Part shown: positions 24,776 through 32,419 of the stretch, in pieces | How positions within the stretch are numbered: the stretch's first letter is position 1 | How the letters are laid out: every line of letters begins with the position of its first letter | Assembly (NCBI GenBank): GCA_021372055.1 | Contig: JAJFVB010000317.1 | Coordinates: forward strand, 1 to 40,561 | Direction of reading: 5' to 3' | DNA from: Desulfobacteraceae bacterium | GTDB lineage: Bacteria > Desulfobacterota > Syntrophobacteria > Syntrophobacterales > Syntrophobacteraceae | DNA length: 40,561 nt | The notes under the pieces: generated by a model | What the model saw: only the letters and a program-made list of their open reading frames with translations | Databases searched by the model: none | Told to the model about the DNA's origin: nothing | Made by a program: the position numbers and the translations under genes

Positions 24776-25525
24776 ATGAGTCGTCTCCTGATGATAGACG
24801 ATGATGTCGAATTCTGTGAAAGCCTTAAAGACTATCTCGAACCGGAGGGATTTGAGGTAAGTCTGATTCACGACGGGAAGGAAGGGCTGCAGGAGCTCCT
24901 TTCCGGAATCGCAAAGTACGACCTCATAGTCCTGGATATCATGCTCCCCGGCATGAACGGTTTCGAGGTTCTCCAGAGAATCCGCGCCAGATTGAGCACG
25001 CCCGTGCTCATGGTCACGGGCAGGGACCAGGAAGTGGACCGTATCGTCGCGCTCGAAATCGGCGCGGACGATTTTCTCGCCAAGCCGTGCAACCCCAGGG
25101 AGCTGGTCGCCAGGATCAGGGCAATCCTGCGGCGGACGCAGAACAAGCCCGTGAATGGAATGACTCTGCCCGAGCCGGAAAGAATCGTCCTGGCGGATAT
25201 CGAACTGGACAGGGGAAGCCGCACGGCTCACCGCAACGGGGAACGGCTGCCGTTGACATCCGCGGAGTTCAACTTTCTCGACATGCTTTTGCGGTCCGCG
25301 GGACGCGTCGTCACGCGCGAACAACTGGCGGAGAGGATTCTCGGGCGCATGTATACGGCCTACGACCGGGCCCTCGATGTCCATGTGAGCAACCTGCGAA
25401 GAAAACTCGGCCATGAGTTCAACGGCATCGAACGCATCAAGACGGTTCGCAGTGTGGGCTACGTATACGCCATCCCGTTTCAGATTTCGGACCAGCAGCG
25501 GATGCACATGTCGGCAGGGGGATGA
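24776..25525 (+). CDS. OmpR/CpxR-family DNA-binding response regulator
   Basis: A 249-residue regulator. The receiver has Asp8-Asp10 and phospho-acceptor Asp54 (I-V-L-D-I-M-L-P-G-M-N-G), the switch Thr in M-V-T-G-R, and Lys in L-A-K-P-C. The winged helix has T-S-A-E-F-N-F-L, A-L-D-V-H-V-S-N-L-R-R-K-L and V-R-S-V-G-Y-V-Y. CpxR is the nearest named branch. The ATG at 24776 follows AGGGAG; the 45-codon upstream extension has no domain. No kinase is adjacent in the same direction. The closest kinase is the polyproline-loop one (-), which already has a regulator, so two regulators may share one kinase. Confidence 0.88.
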   Translation: MSRLLMIDDDVEFCESLKDYLEPEGFEVSLIHDGKEGLQELLSGIAKYDLIVLDIMLPGMNGFEVLQRIRARLSTPVLMVTGRDQEVDRIVALEIGADDFLAKPCNPRELVARIRAILRRTQNKPVNGMTLPEPERIVLADIELDRGSRTAHRNGERLPLTSAEFNFLDMLLRSAGRVVTREQLAERILGRMYTAYDRALDVHVSNLRRKLGHEFNGIERIKTVRSVGYVYAIPFQISDQQRMHMSAGG

Positions 25526-25933
25526 TCCACATTGTAGCGAATGAGAGGGGAATTCTTTTCCCAACTGGCGTCCGATAAGCCGTTGCGCTGAAAACGCCGG
25601 CCGTCCTCCGGACGGCCCGAACCCTTTCGGGCGCCACTTCCCGCCCCGCCCGAGGCAGGATCGGCCTCCTCACAAAATCCCGCACCGGATGGAACCTCCG
25701 GCTTCGGGGTCCCACGAAATCAGCCTTTTTCGCCGCACATATCAGAGTATTGCCGCACATCGCCGCGGAAAGTCCGGACCGGAAAATCCCTCCGGGCGCC
25801 GGAAATCCGAATCCGCGCTCAAGCTCCGGCCCCCCCCGGAAAAGCTTCCCTCCCTGTTTGTGGAAAAGGAATTGGGAGGAATTCGCACTATCTCATTGGT
25901 CCGATAAAAAATAGTACTGGTGAAAAATAGTGT

Positions 25934-25962
25934 TTGACAGTTAACAAGATCGCTAATAAGAT
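25934..25962 (+). promoter_or_regulatory. Sigma70 promoter of the catabolic operon
   Basis: TTGACA (25934-25939) and TAAGAT (25957-25962) are separated by exactly 17 bases, a near-consensus promoter 109 bases before the first gene (26071). Confidence 0.65.
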
Positions 25963-25975
25963 TGTTAACAATCTT
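25958..25975. promoter_or_regulatory. 18-bp perfect palindrome overlapping the -10 (operator)
   Basis: AAGATTGTTAACAATCTT is its own reverse complement. It covers the -10 element and the expected start site, the classic position for a repressor. A half-copy, GTTAACAAGAT, lies in the promoter spacer (25940-25950), 24 bases from the matching half of the palindrome. The core TTGTTAACAA resembles GntR/FadR-type operators (TnGTnnACnA). No regulator gene of that family is in the window. Confidence 0.6.
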
Positions 25976-26070
25976 GGCAACCACTGGATGATCCCTTCGG
26001 CCGGTGTCGGCCTGTTCGGATCGTGGATTTTCCTGCAGCACATCCGGAGTAAGGATCAGGAGAAAAGACG

Positions 26071-27024
26071 ATGGCCTCCAAGTTCAACGTGCTCCTCTAC
26101 GAAGCAATGCATTCCTGTGGAACGGAGCTTTTGAAGCAGCACTGCAACGTAACCTATGCAAAATCCTTTAAAGAAGAAGACATTATACCACAGGTAGCCG
26201 ATGTCGATGCGATAATCATTCGCGCAAATGGCGCGATATCCGCCTCGATCATCGCCGCGGCCCCGAAGCTGAAAGTCATCGGCAGGCACGGCGTGGGGCT
26301 GGACGCCATCGACCTGCAAGCCGCAAAGGCCCGGGGAATCCCGGTCGTCTACACGCCCACGGCCAATACCGAGAGTGTGGCCGAGCATTTTGCCGCGATC
26401 GCCCTGATGCTCGCCAAAAAGGCCCGGCTGGGCGATGTGGCCCTGCGGGCCGGACAGTGGGATGCCAGATACAAGCTCATCGGCACGGAGCTTTTCGGGA
26501 AGACTCTGGGCGTTCTCGGATTCGGCAGAATCGGACAGCAGACCGCCCGGATCTGCCATCAGGGCTTCGGGATGAGAGTCATCTATTATGACGCCATCAA
26601 CTACCCCGAGGCGGAGGCGCGGTACAAGGCAAAGAGGGTATCGAAGGAGACCGTGTTTTCCGACGCGGACTTTATTTCCGTCAACCTTCCCTTTCTGCCC
26701 CAGACCCGCCATTTCGTCAATGCGGAGCTGATAAAACTCATGAAGCCCACGGCTTTCCTGATCAACATGGCGCGGGGGGTGATCTGGAAAGAAGACGATG
26801 TGATCGCCGCGCTCCAGGAGAAAAGAATCGCCGGGGTGGGCGCCGATGTTTACGAAAACGAACCCATCGGAGGCGATCATCCTTTCTGCTCCATGGACAC
26901 TTTCGTGGGCACTCCCCACATGTCTGCGCATTCCGAGGAGGCCATGATAAAAATGAGCCTCGTGGCAAAGGACGTATTGGCTGTTCTTGAAGGTCGGGAA
27001 CCCGAGTTTCCAGTAAACTTATAA
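26071..27024 (+). CDS. D-2-hydroxyacid dehydrogenase (PGDH-like), NAD-dependent
   Basis: A 317-residue member of the D-isomer-specific 2-hydroxyacid dehydrogenases. The Rossmann motif is L-G-F-G-R-I-G at residues 149-155. The catalytic trio is visible: Arg235 in N-M-A-R-G, Glu264 in E-N-E-P and His283 in G-T-P-H. The substrate-loop G-R-H-G-V-G-L-D sequence (71-78) is like 3-phosphoglycerate dehydrogenase, but there is no C-terminal ACT domain. As first gene of an operon with a 2-oxoacid:ferredoxin oxidoreductase 18 bases downstream, it more likely feeds that enzyme by oxidising a D-2-hydroxyacid than makes serine. That role is inferred from context; chain length is unknown. Confidence 0.87.
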   Translation: MASKFNVLLYEAMHSCGTELLKQHCNVTYAKSFKEEDIIPQVADVDAIIIRANGAISASIIAAAPKLKVIGRHGVGLDAIDLQAAKARGIPVVYTPTANTESVAEHFAAIALMLAKKARLGDVALRAGQWDARYKLIGTELFGKTLGVLGFGRIGQQTARICHQGFGMRVIYYDAINYPEAEARYKAKRVSKETVFSDADFISVNLPFLPQTRHFVNAELIKLMKPTAFLINMARGVIWKEDDVIAALQEKRIAGVGADVYENEPIGGDHPFCSMDTFVGTPHMSAHSEEAMIKMSLVAKDVLAVLEGREPEFPVNL

Positions 27025-27042
27025 AATAGAGTGGAGGAGTAA

Positions 27043-27300
27043 ATGCCTACCGTCACAGTTCTGGAACAGAGCTGCAAGGGAGTCGAGGATTGCGGCATTT
27101 GCACGTTCGTTTGCCCGGCGTCTCTATTCAGCGCCTCTGAGAAGATGAACACTGCCGGGTATGTGCCGCCGCAGATCCTGAATCAGGAGAAGTGCACCGG
27201 CTGCCGCAACTGCATGATTTATTGTCCCGATTTTTCCATCGTGGTTCAAAAGAATGCAGATGGGTCGAATTCGGTCGAGGAAAAGGAAGAAGATGAGTAG
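27043..27300 (+). CDS. 2-oxoacid:ferredoxin oxidoreductase, delta (2[4Fe-4S] ferredoxin) subunit
   Basis: An 85-residue dicluster ferredoxin. The first cluster ligands are Cys11, 17, 20 and 24 (an atypical Cx5Cx2Cx3C order), and the second are Cys51, 54, 57 and 61 (C-T-G-C-R-N-C-M-I-Y-C-P). It resembles KorD/VorD/PorD delta subunits, which pass electrons from the oxoacid oxidoreductase to soluble ferredoxin. The acidic tail is Glu-rich. The ATG follows GTGGAGGAG. Its last codons overlap the start of the alpha subunit, so expression is tightly coupled. Confidence 0.88.
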   Translation: MPTVTVLEQSCKGVEDCGICTFVCPASLFSASEKMNTAGYVPPQILNQEKCTGCRNCMIYCPDFSIVVQKNADGSNSVEEKEEDE

Positions 27301-28456
27301 CAAAACTACCGGGAATGTCATGGCTGGCACTCATTTCCTGATGGGCAACATTGCCTGCGCCGAAGGTGCGATTGCTGCAGGATGCAACTTCGCGGCCGGC
27401 TACCCCATCACACCCGCAACGGAGATCATCAACCACCTCGCCAAAAAGCTTCCCCTGCACGGCGGAATCTTTCTCCAGACCGAGGACGAGATCAGCGCCA
27501 TCTCCTCCATCGTCGGCGCGTCCTGGAGCGGCTGCAAGGTGCTCACGGCAACCTCCGGTCCCGGCATCAGCCTGATGCAGGAAAATATAGGCTTCGCGGT
27601 CGCCACTGAAACGCCCCTGGTCATTATAGACGTGCAGCGGCTGGGACCTTCCACCGGCGTTCCCTCGATCGGGCTTGCCGGGGACATCGTTCAGGTCGCG
27701 CGGGGCTCTCACGGAGACTATCAGATCATCGCCCTGTGTCCGGACGGCCCCCAGGAGATGTTCGACCTCACGGTCCGGGCATTCAATCTTTCCGAAAAAT
27801 ACCGGGTACCCGTGTTTCTTATGGCTGAAGGTTTCATAGGCCATATGCGCGAGCGGGTCGTAATCCCTGATGCCTCGGAGCTCTCACTCGTGGCCCGCAC
27901 GATCCAGAGGGGCGCGGGGGGACCGATGCAGCGTCAGGACTTTCTGGATGCCGCCGTTGCGCCGATGCCCGTATTCGGCAACGGCTTGAAGTCCCACGTC
28001 ACCAGTTCCTGCCACGACGAACACGGCATGCGCAACCTCAGCGATCCGGAAATCATGCATAAATTCATCACCAAACCCATCGAAAAGATCATGCGTCACC
28101 GCGACGACATCATCCAGGTGGAGAAGAACTACAAGGACTGCGACATAGTCCTCGTCGCCTACGGATCGGTTTCAAGATCCGCCAAGGCCGCCGCCGAACT
28201 GGCTCGGGCCGATGGCCTCAAAGTCGGCATCTTCCGGTTCATCACGTGCTGGCCCTTCCCCGGGGAAGAGATCAGGGAAATGGCCGAAAGCGTAAAGCAC
28301 ATGATCGTACTCGAGAACAACTGTGGTCAGCTCTTTCCCTACATCAAGGCGGAAGCGGCCCACGCCTGCCGGGTGGACTTCATCGGTCCGCAGACCCTCG
28401 GGCAGATTCACGACCCCGAATATGTTCTGAGTCGTCTCAAGGAGATGGTCAGATGA
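27293..28456 (+). CDS. 2-oxoacid:ferredoxin oxidoreductase, alpha subunit (KorA-like)
   Basis: A 387-residue alpha subunit. It shows the usual G-N-x-A-C-A-E-G-A-I-A-A-G start, the Y-P-I-T-P-A-T-E-I block (about residues 37-45), the E-D-E-I-S-A segment that faces the cofactor, and the T-S-G-P-G-I-S-L-M stretch. The C-terminal domain has V-A-Y-G-S-V-S-R and R-F-I-T-C-W-P-F-P. The ATG at 27293 lies inside the delta gene, 8 bases before its end, with an A/G-rich ribosome site. The enzyme converts a 2-oxoacid and CoA to acyl-CoA, CO2 and reduced ferredoxin. KorA of 2-oxoglutarate oxidoreductases is the closest I recognise, but the substrate is open given the neighbours. Confidence 0.9.
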   Translation: MSSKTTGNVMAGTHFLMGNIACAEGAIAAGCNFAAGYPITPATEIINHLAKKLPLHGGIFLQTEDEISAISSIVGASWSGCKVLTATSGPGISLMQENIGFAVATETPLVIIDVQRLGPSTGVPSIGLAGDIVQVARGSHGDYQIIALCPDGPQEMFDLTVRAFNLSEKYRVPVFLMAEGFIGHMRERVVIPDASELSLVARTIQRGAGGPMQRQDFLDAAVAPMPVFGNGLKSHVTSSCHDEHGMRNLSDPEIMHKFITKPIEKIMRHRDDIIQVEKNYKDCDIVLVAYGSVSRSAKAAAELARADGLKVGIFRFITCWPFPGEEIREMAESVKHMIVLENNCGQLFPYIKAEAAHACRVDFIGPQTLGQIHDPEYVLSRLKEMVR

Positions 28457-29289
28457 GCGAAATCATGCACCCTTTGAGAATGAAATATACACGGGAACAC
28501 GTCAAGAAGACGACCAACTGTCCCGGCTGCGGCAATGGAATCATCGTGCAGGCCATCCTGAGGGCGATAGATGAACTCGGCATGGATATGGACGAGTTCG
28601 CGTTCGTGTCCGGGATCGGATGTTCGGCCTGGATACCCAGTCCGCTGTTCAACGCCGACACCCTGCACACCACGCACGGCCGTCCGATCGCGTTCGCGAC
28701 GGGAGTAAAGCTCGGCAAGCCCGAACTCAACGTCGTGGTTGCAAGCGGCGACGGCGATCTGGCCGCAATCGGGGGAAACCACCTGATCCACGCCGCAAGA
28801 AGAAACATCGGCATAACCGTCATCCTGGTCAATAACGGCATCTACGCGATGACCGGCGGCCAGACGGCGCCTACCACGCCACGGGGCGTCAACACGACGA
28901 CAAACCCCTACGGGACCCTGGAGTCCGTCTTCGACATCTCCTCTCTCGTTCTGGCGGCCGGCGCACCTTTTGTCGCCCGGTGGACGACCTATCACCCGAG
29001 GCAGATTACCAGCTCGCTCAAGAAGGCGTTCACGTCCCGGGGGTTTTCTTTCATCGAAATCATCAGCCAGTGCCCGGTCCAGTACGGGAAGGTAACCAAA
29101 TCCGGCAGCGCGCTGGATCTTCTGAAGCACTACAAGAAGGACAGCATCAAGATCGACAAGGCCCGGACAATGGATCCCGAATCGCTGAAGGGCAAGATCG
29201 TGGTGGGCGAGTTCGTCAATGAGCAGAAGCCCGAGCTTTCCGCCGAATGGACCGAGTTGAAGGCAAGAGTAATGGAGGGCAGGTCATGA
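28453..29289 (+). CDS. 2-oxoacid:ferredoxin oxidoreductase, beta (TPP) subunit (KorB-like)
   Basis: A 278-residue thiamine-diphosphate subunit. The TPP motif runs from G-D-G (99-101) to N-N (127-128). The N-terminal C-P-G-C-G (23-27) is the usual Fe-S ligand region with a later cysteine (Cys57). Histidines in H-T-T-H-G-R (72-77) are typical of the family. Its ATG overlaps the alpha stop (ATGA), and the gamma gene overlaps its own stop in the same way. It is the catalytic centre of the decarboxylation. Confidence 0.92.
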   Translation: MSEIMHPLRMKYTREHVKKTTNCPGCGNGIIVQAILRAIDELGMDMDEFAFVSGIGCSAWIPSPLFNADTLHTTHGRPIAFATGVKLGKPELNVVVASGDGDLAAIGGNHLIHAARRNIGITVILVNNGIYAMTGGQTAPTTPRGVNTTTNPYGTLESVFDISSLVLAAGAPFVARWTTYHPRQITSSLKKAFTSRGFSFIEIISQCPVQYGKVTKSGSALDLLKHYKKDSIKIDKARTMDPESLKGKIVVGEFVNEQKPELSAEWTELKARVMEGRS

Positions 29290-29831
29290 GCCGCGTAGAA
29301 GTCACCATAGCCGGATTGGGCGGTCAGGGTTCGATCACCGCCGGTGTGATGCTTGGTGAGGCAGCCGTCACATACGACAATAAATATGCGGCCCTGACTC
29401 AGGCATACTCGTCCGAACAGCGGGGCGGATTCGCCGCGACATGGGTTATCGTTTCGACCGAGCCCGTCCTTTTTCCGCGGGTCACGCATCCCGATATCCT
29501 CGTCGCGCAGGCCCGGGATTCCATAACGCGTTTCGCCAATGTTCTGAAACCGACCGGGCTCCACATCATCGACTGCGACATGATACCGGAAACGCCCGAG
29601 GGTTTCGCGAACGTCATCAAGGTTCCCGCGACCTCGATTTCCCGTAATCAGCTCCAGGCCCCGGTCACGGCCAACGTCATCATGCTGGGCGCGCTCTGCG
29701 CCGCCTCGGGAGTTGTCGGCAGGAAGGCCCTGGAGCAGGTGATAGTCAAGTCGGTACCCAAGGGCAAGGATGCGGTCAATTTGCAGGCGTTCGACATCGG
29801 GTTCAAGATCGCGTCCGAGCAGATAAAATAA
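29286..29831 (+). CDS. 2-oxoacid:ferredoxin oxidoreductase, gamma subunit (KorC-like)
   Basis: A 181-residue gamma subunit with the start motif I-A-G-L-G-G-Q-G (8-15), the conserved Y-S-S-E-Q-R-G-G (41-48) and a later P-V-T-A-N-V-I-M-L-G-A block. These define the POR/KOR gamma domain that binds the CoA side of the complex. It overlaps the beta stop codon by four bases. The delta-alpha-beta-gamma order gives a complete four-subunit enzyme. A 33-base gap with GGAG separates it from the dehydratase-like gene. Confidence 0.9.
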   Translation: MSRVEVTIAGLGGQGSITAGVMLGEAAVTYDNKYAALTQAYSSEQRGGFAATWVIVSTEPVLFPRVTHPDILVAQARDSITRFANVLKPTGLHIIDCDMIPETPEGFANVIKVPATSISRNQLQAPVTANVIMLGALCAASGVVGRKALEQVIVKSVPKGKDAVNLQAFDIGFKIASEQIK

Positions 29832-29864
29832 AGAGTCATCCACCCGAAGATATTGGAGTGTTCC

Positions 29865-31298
29865 ATGGGATTGAAGACAAAACAGCAGTATCTTGACAGC
29901 CTGCGCGCGATGAAACCGACCGTCTACATGTTCGGCGAACGCGTCGACAACGTCGTGGACAACCCCCGATTGAGGGCCGGCATCGAGGCCACGGGCGCAA
30001 CCTACGAACTGGCCGAACTGGAAGAATACCGCTCGCTTATCGTCACGCAGAGCACCCTGATAAATGAACCGATCAACCGCTACACTCAGCCCCCGAAATC
30101 GATCGAAGACCTCGTCGCCCGCGTCAAGATCAACCGCGTCATGGGCAACCGGGTCGGCACCTGCTTTCAGCGCTGCACGGGTCTGGACTGCCTGAGCGCT
30201 CTTTCGATCGTGACCTATGATATCGACAAGAAGTACGGCACCGAGTACAACGCCCGCTTCATCGAGTTTCTGAAACACGTCCAGAAAAACGACCTGACCT
30301 GCAACGCGGGCGTAACGGATGTTAAGGGCGACAGGTCTCTCGGGCCCGCGGAGCAGGAAGACAAGGACATGTACCTGCACGTGGTGGAACGAAGGAAAGA
30401 CGGAATCGTCGTGAGGGGCGCCAAGGCGCACCAGACCGGCTCGCTTTCCTCGCACGAGACGATCGTTCTGCCGACAAGGGCACTCAGGAAGGGCGACGAG
30501 GACTACGCCCTCTCCTTTGCCATCCCCATGGACACTCCGGGACTCATCCACGTAGTCGGCCGCTCCAGCCTCGACACGCGCGAACTGGACGGCTGCGACC
30601 GCGGCAACGCCAGGTACTCCAAGTACTGTCCGACCATTATTTTCGACGACGTCTTCGTGCCCTGGAACCGTGTGTTCATGTGCGGCGAGGTCGAATTTGC
30701 CGTCGATATGGTCAACAGGTTCTCCGCATTCCACCGCCAAAGCCACGGTGGATGCAAGGCCGGTAAAATCGATTGCATGGTCGGCGCCGCGCTCGTTATG
30801 ATGGACTATAACGGCACGGACAAAGCCAGCCACCTGAAGAACAAGATCATCGACATGATTCACCGCGCCGAGACCCTGTACGGCTGCAGCCTGGCCGCCT
30901 CTTACGAAGGCAAGCAGCAAAGTTCCGGCAACTACTTCATCGATCCCGTGCTCGCAAACGCATCCAAGCTCCACGAGGGCAAGGAAATGAGCGAAGCGGG
31001 GCGTCTACTCGCGGATATCGCCGGGGGCTTCGTTGCCGACCTGCCTTCGGACCGCGATCTCAGCAACCCGGAGATCGGAGCGCTCCTGAAGAAATACCTC
31101 AAGGGACGCACCGACATTCCCGTTGAGAATAGAATCAAAATGTTCCGCTTTGTGGAAAAGCTCGTCATGGAAAGCGCCGATACGATCTCGGACATCCATG
31201 GCGGCGGATCTCCGGAGGCCCATCGCATCACCATCTTTCGCGAGTCCAATGTAAAGGCGAAGAAGGAAGCTGCAAAGCGGCTGGCCGGCATCGAGTAG
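29865..31298 (+). CDS. 4-hydroxybutyryl-CoA dehydratase-like Fe-S/FAD enzyme
   Basis: A 477-residue member of the HpaB/AbfD flavoprotein family. Ligands of the unusual [4Fe-4S] cluster are all present: Cys100 and Cys104 (C-F-Q-R-C), His290 and Cys297 in H-R-Q-S-H-G-G-C-K. They match Cys99, Cys103, His292 and Cys299 of the Clostridium aminobutyricum enzyme. Gln102, Thr191 and Lys298 also match residues studied there (from memory). One known active-site residue differs: the Tyr296 position is His294 here. The classical enzyme removes water from 4-hydroxybutyryl-CoA by a ketyl-radical route to give crotonyl-CoA. Here it ends an operon that makes an acyl-CoA from a hydroxyacid, so a 4-hydroxyacyl-CoA substrate fits; the exact one is unknown. 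ATG with GGAG 6 bases upstream. Confidence 0.88.
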   Translation: MGLKTKQQYLDSLRAMKPTVYMFGERVDNVVDNPRLRAGIEATGATYELAELEEYRSLIVTQSTLINEPINRYTQPPKSIEDLVARVKINRVMGNRVGTCFQRCTGLDCLSALSIVTYDIDKKYGTEYNARFIEFLKHVQKNDLTCNAGVTDVKGDRSLGPAEQEDKDMYLHVVERRKDGIVVRGAKAHQTGSLSSHETIVLPTRALRKGDEDYALSFAIPMDTPGLIHVVGRSSLDTRELDGCDRGNARYSKYCPTIIFDDVFVPWNRVFMCGEVEFAVDMVNRFSAFHRQSHGGCKAGKIDCMVGAALVMMDYNGTDKASHLKNKIIDMIHRAETLYGCSLAASYEGKQQSSGNYFIDPVLANASKLHEGKEMSEAGRLLADIAGGFVADLPSDRDLSNPEIGALLKKYLKGRTDIPVENRIKMFRFVEKLVMESADTISDIHGGGSPEAHRITIFRESNVKAKKEAAKRLAGIE

Positions 31299-31352
31299 TT
31301 CAAGACGATTTTTTACTGTGCCGTAAACTCTCTCTTTCCAACTCCCTGTAAC

Positions 31353-31392
31353 CCGGCATGAGGGGACTTCCGCATCCCCCCCCTCATGCCGG
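31353..31392 (+). terminator. Terminator of the hydroxyacid/oxoacid operon
   Basis: A perfect 13-bp stem, CCGGCATGAGGGG (31353-31365) with CCCCTCATGCCGG (31380-31392), lies 55 bases after the dehydratase stop. Only CTTTC follows, so the T-run is weak. Confidence 0.7.
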
Positions 31393-31460
31393 CTTTCGAG
31401 GCCGTCCGCCCGGTCTTCTTTCGACTATGGCCCGAATAGCACAGCAGGAGGCTGCCGCCC

Positions 31461-32336
31461 ATGAGCATGGCAACTCTGATCGACGAAAAACCACCCGGAC
31501 AATGGATCGAATCTGCCATCCAGCAATTCTGCTCGGATTCTCCGGAAAATTCCCTTGCGAACGAAACGGGGGAGAAAGCCTGGGATACCCCTCTTGTGGG
31601 GTTTTCCAACGGAAACGATACGCATTATCAACAATTCAAAGAGGATATCGGCTCCTTCTTCCTGACGCCGATCGAGATCTTCCGTAAGGCATTTCCTTCC
31701 GTAACCGCAATCCCCTCTCATTTGACAGTAATAAGCTGGATCCTGCCGCAGACGCAGGCTACCAGGAGCGACAACCGCGCGCAAATGGTCCGCACCTCCG
31801 AGAGATGGGCACGATCGAGACACTTCGGCGAGAAATTCAACGTCGCCCTGCGCGACCATCTCTGCGATTTGCTCCTCCGCCACGGCATCGAAGCGGTTGC
31901 GCCTTCCAACGCCCCCTTTTTCGAGCGGGCTGTTTCCGAGCACTACAGCCTTGCCTCGAACTGGTCCGAAAGGCACGCGGCCTATGTCTCCGGACTCGGG
32001 ACCTTCGGTCTTTGCGACGGGCTCATCACCAAGCTCGGCAAGGCCGTCCGCTGCGGCTCCGTCATTGCCCATATGGAGGTTCCCCCAACGGAGCGGCCGT
32101 ATTCGAACCACCATGCCTACTGCCTCCATTTCTCCAAAGGCAGGTGCGATGGATGCATCAAGCGGTGTCCGGTCGGAGCCGTCACGAAGGCCGGCCACGA
32201 CAAGATCAAGTGCGAGAATTACCTGAAAGCCATGTCAAGGCATACCAGGGAGAAGTTCGGTTTTGAGGCGCCCGCCTGCGGGTTTTGCCAGACCGGGGTT
32301 CCGTGCGAAATGAGAATTCCAGTGGCCGAACGGTAG
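31461..32336 (+). CDS. QueG/reductive-dehalogenase-like 4Fe-4S protein
   Basis: A 291-residue Fe-S protein. The region around residues 172-215 (A-A-Y-V-S-G-L-G-T-F-G, then C-G-S-V-I-A-H-M-E) resembles the corenoid-binding fold segment of epoxyqueuosine reductases and reductive dehalogenases. Eight cysteines follow: Cys221, 229, 232, 236 (R-C-D-G-C-I-K-R-C-P), 251, 273, 276 and 282, enough for two [4Fe-4S] clusters. It lacks the HEAT-like C-terminus of true QueG. Such proteins are frequent in anaerobe catabolic loci and often annotated as epoxyqueuosine reductase; the real reaction is usually unknown. It has AGGAGG before the ATG and starts the second gene set, after the terminator. Confidence 0.72.
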   Translation: MSMATLIDEKPPGQWIESAIQQFCSDSPENSLANETGEKAWDTPLVGFSNGNDTHYQQFKEDIGSFFLTPIEIFRKAFPSVTAIPSHLTVISWILPQTQATRSDNRAQMVRTSERWARSRHFGEKFNVALRDHLCDLLLRHGIEAVAPSNAPFFERAVSEHYSLASNWSERHAAYVSGLGTFGLCDGLITKLGKAVRCGSVIAHMEVPPTERPYSNHHAYCLHFSKGRCDGCIKRCPVGAVTKAGHDKIKCENYLKAMSRHTREKFGFEAPACGFCQTGVPCEMRIPVAER

Positions 32337-32419
32337 AGCACTGGATAGAGCGATAACCGGGCAAGCTCTCTCGGGCGCGATCGGCCCGATCCGGGATTGC
32401 CGTCGGGAAGGAAAAATCA

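Larger units (their letters stand above)
25526..26070 (+). other. 545-bp region before the catabolic operon
   Basis: No gene is seen. A GGCCGTCC-TCC-GGACGGCC hairpin (25599-25617) follows the CpxR-like gene and may end its transcript, though it has no T-run. From about 25880 the DNA becomes AT-rich, with two AAAAATAGT copies (25909-25917 and 25922-25930 region) and then the promoter and palindrome described separately. Confidence 0.55.

Noticed and set aside
29130..30974. 614-codon minus-strand open frame
   Set aside because: It is antisense to KorC and the dehydratase-like gene; no ribosome site or domain.
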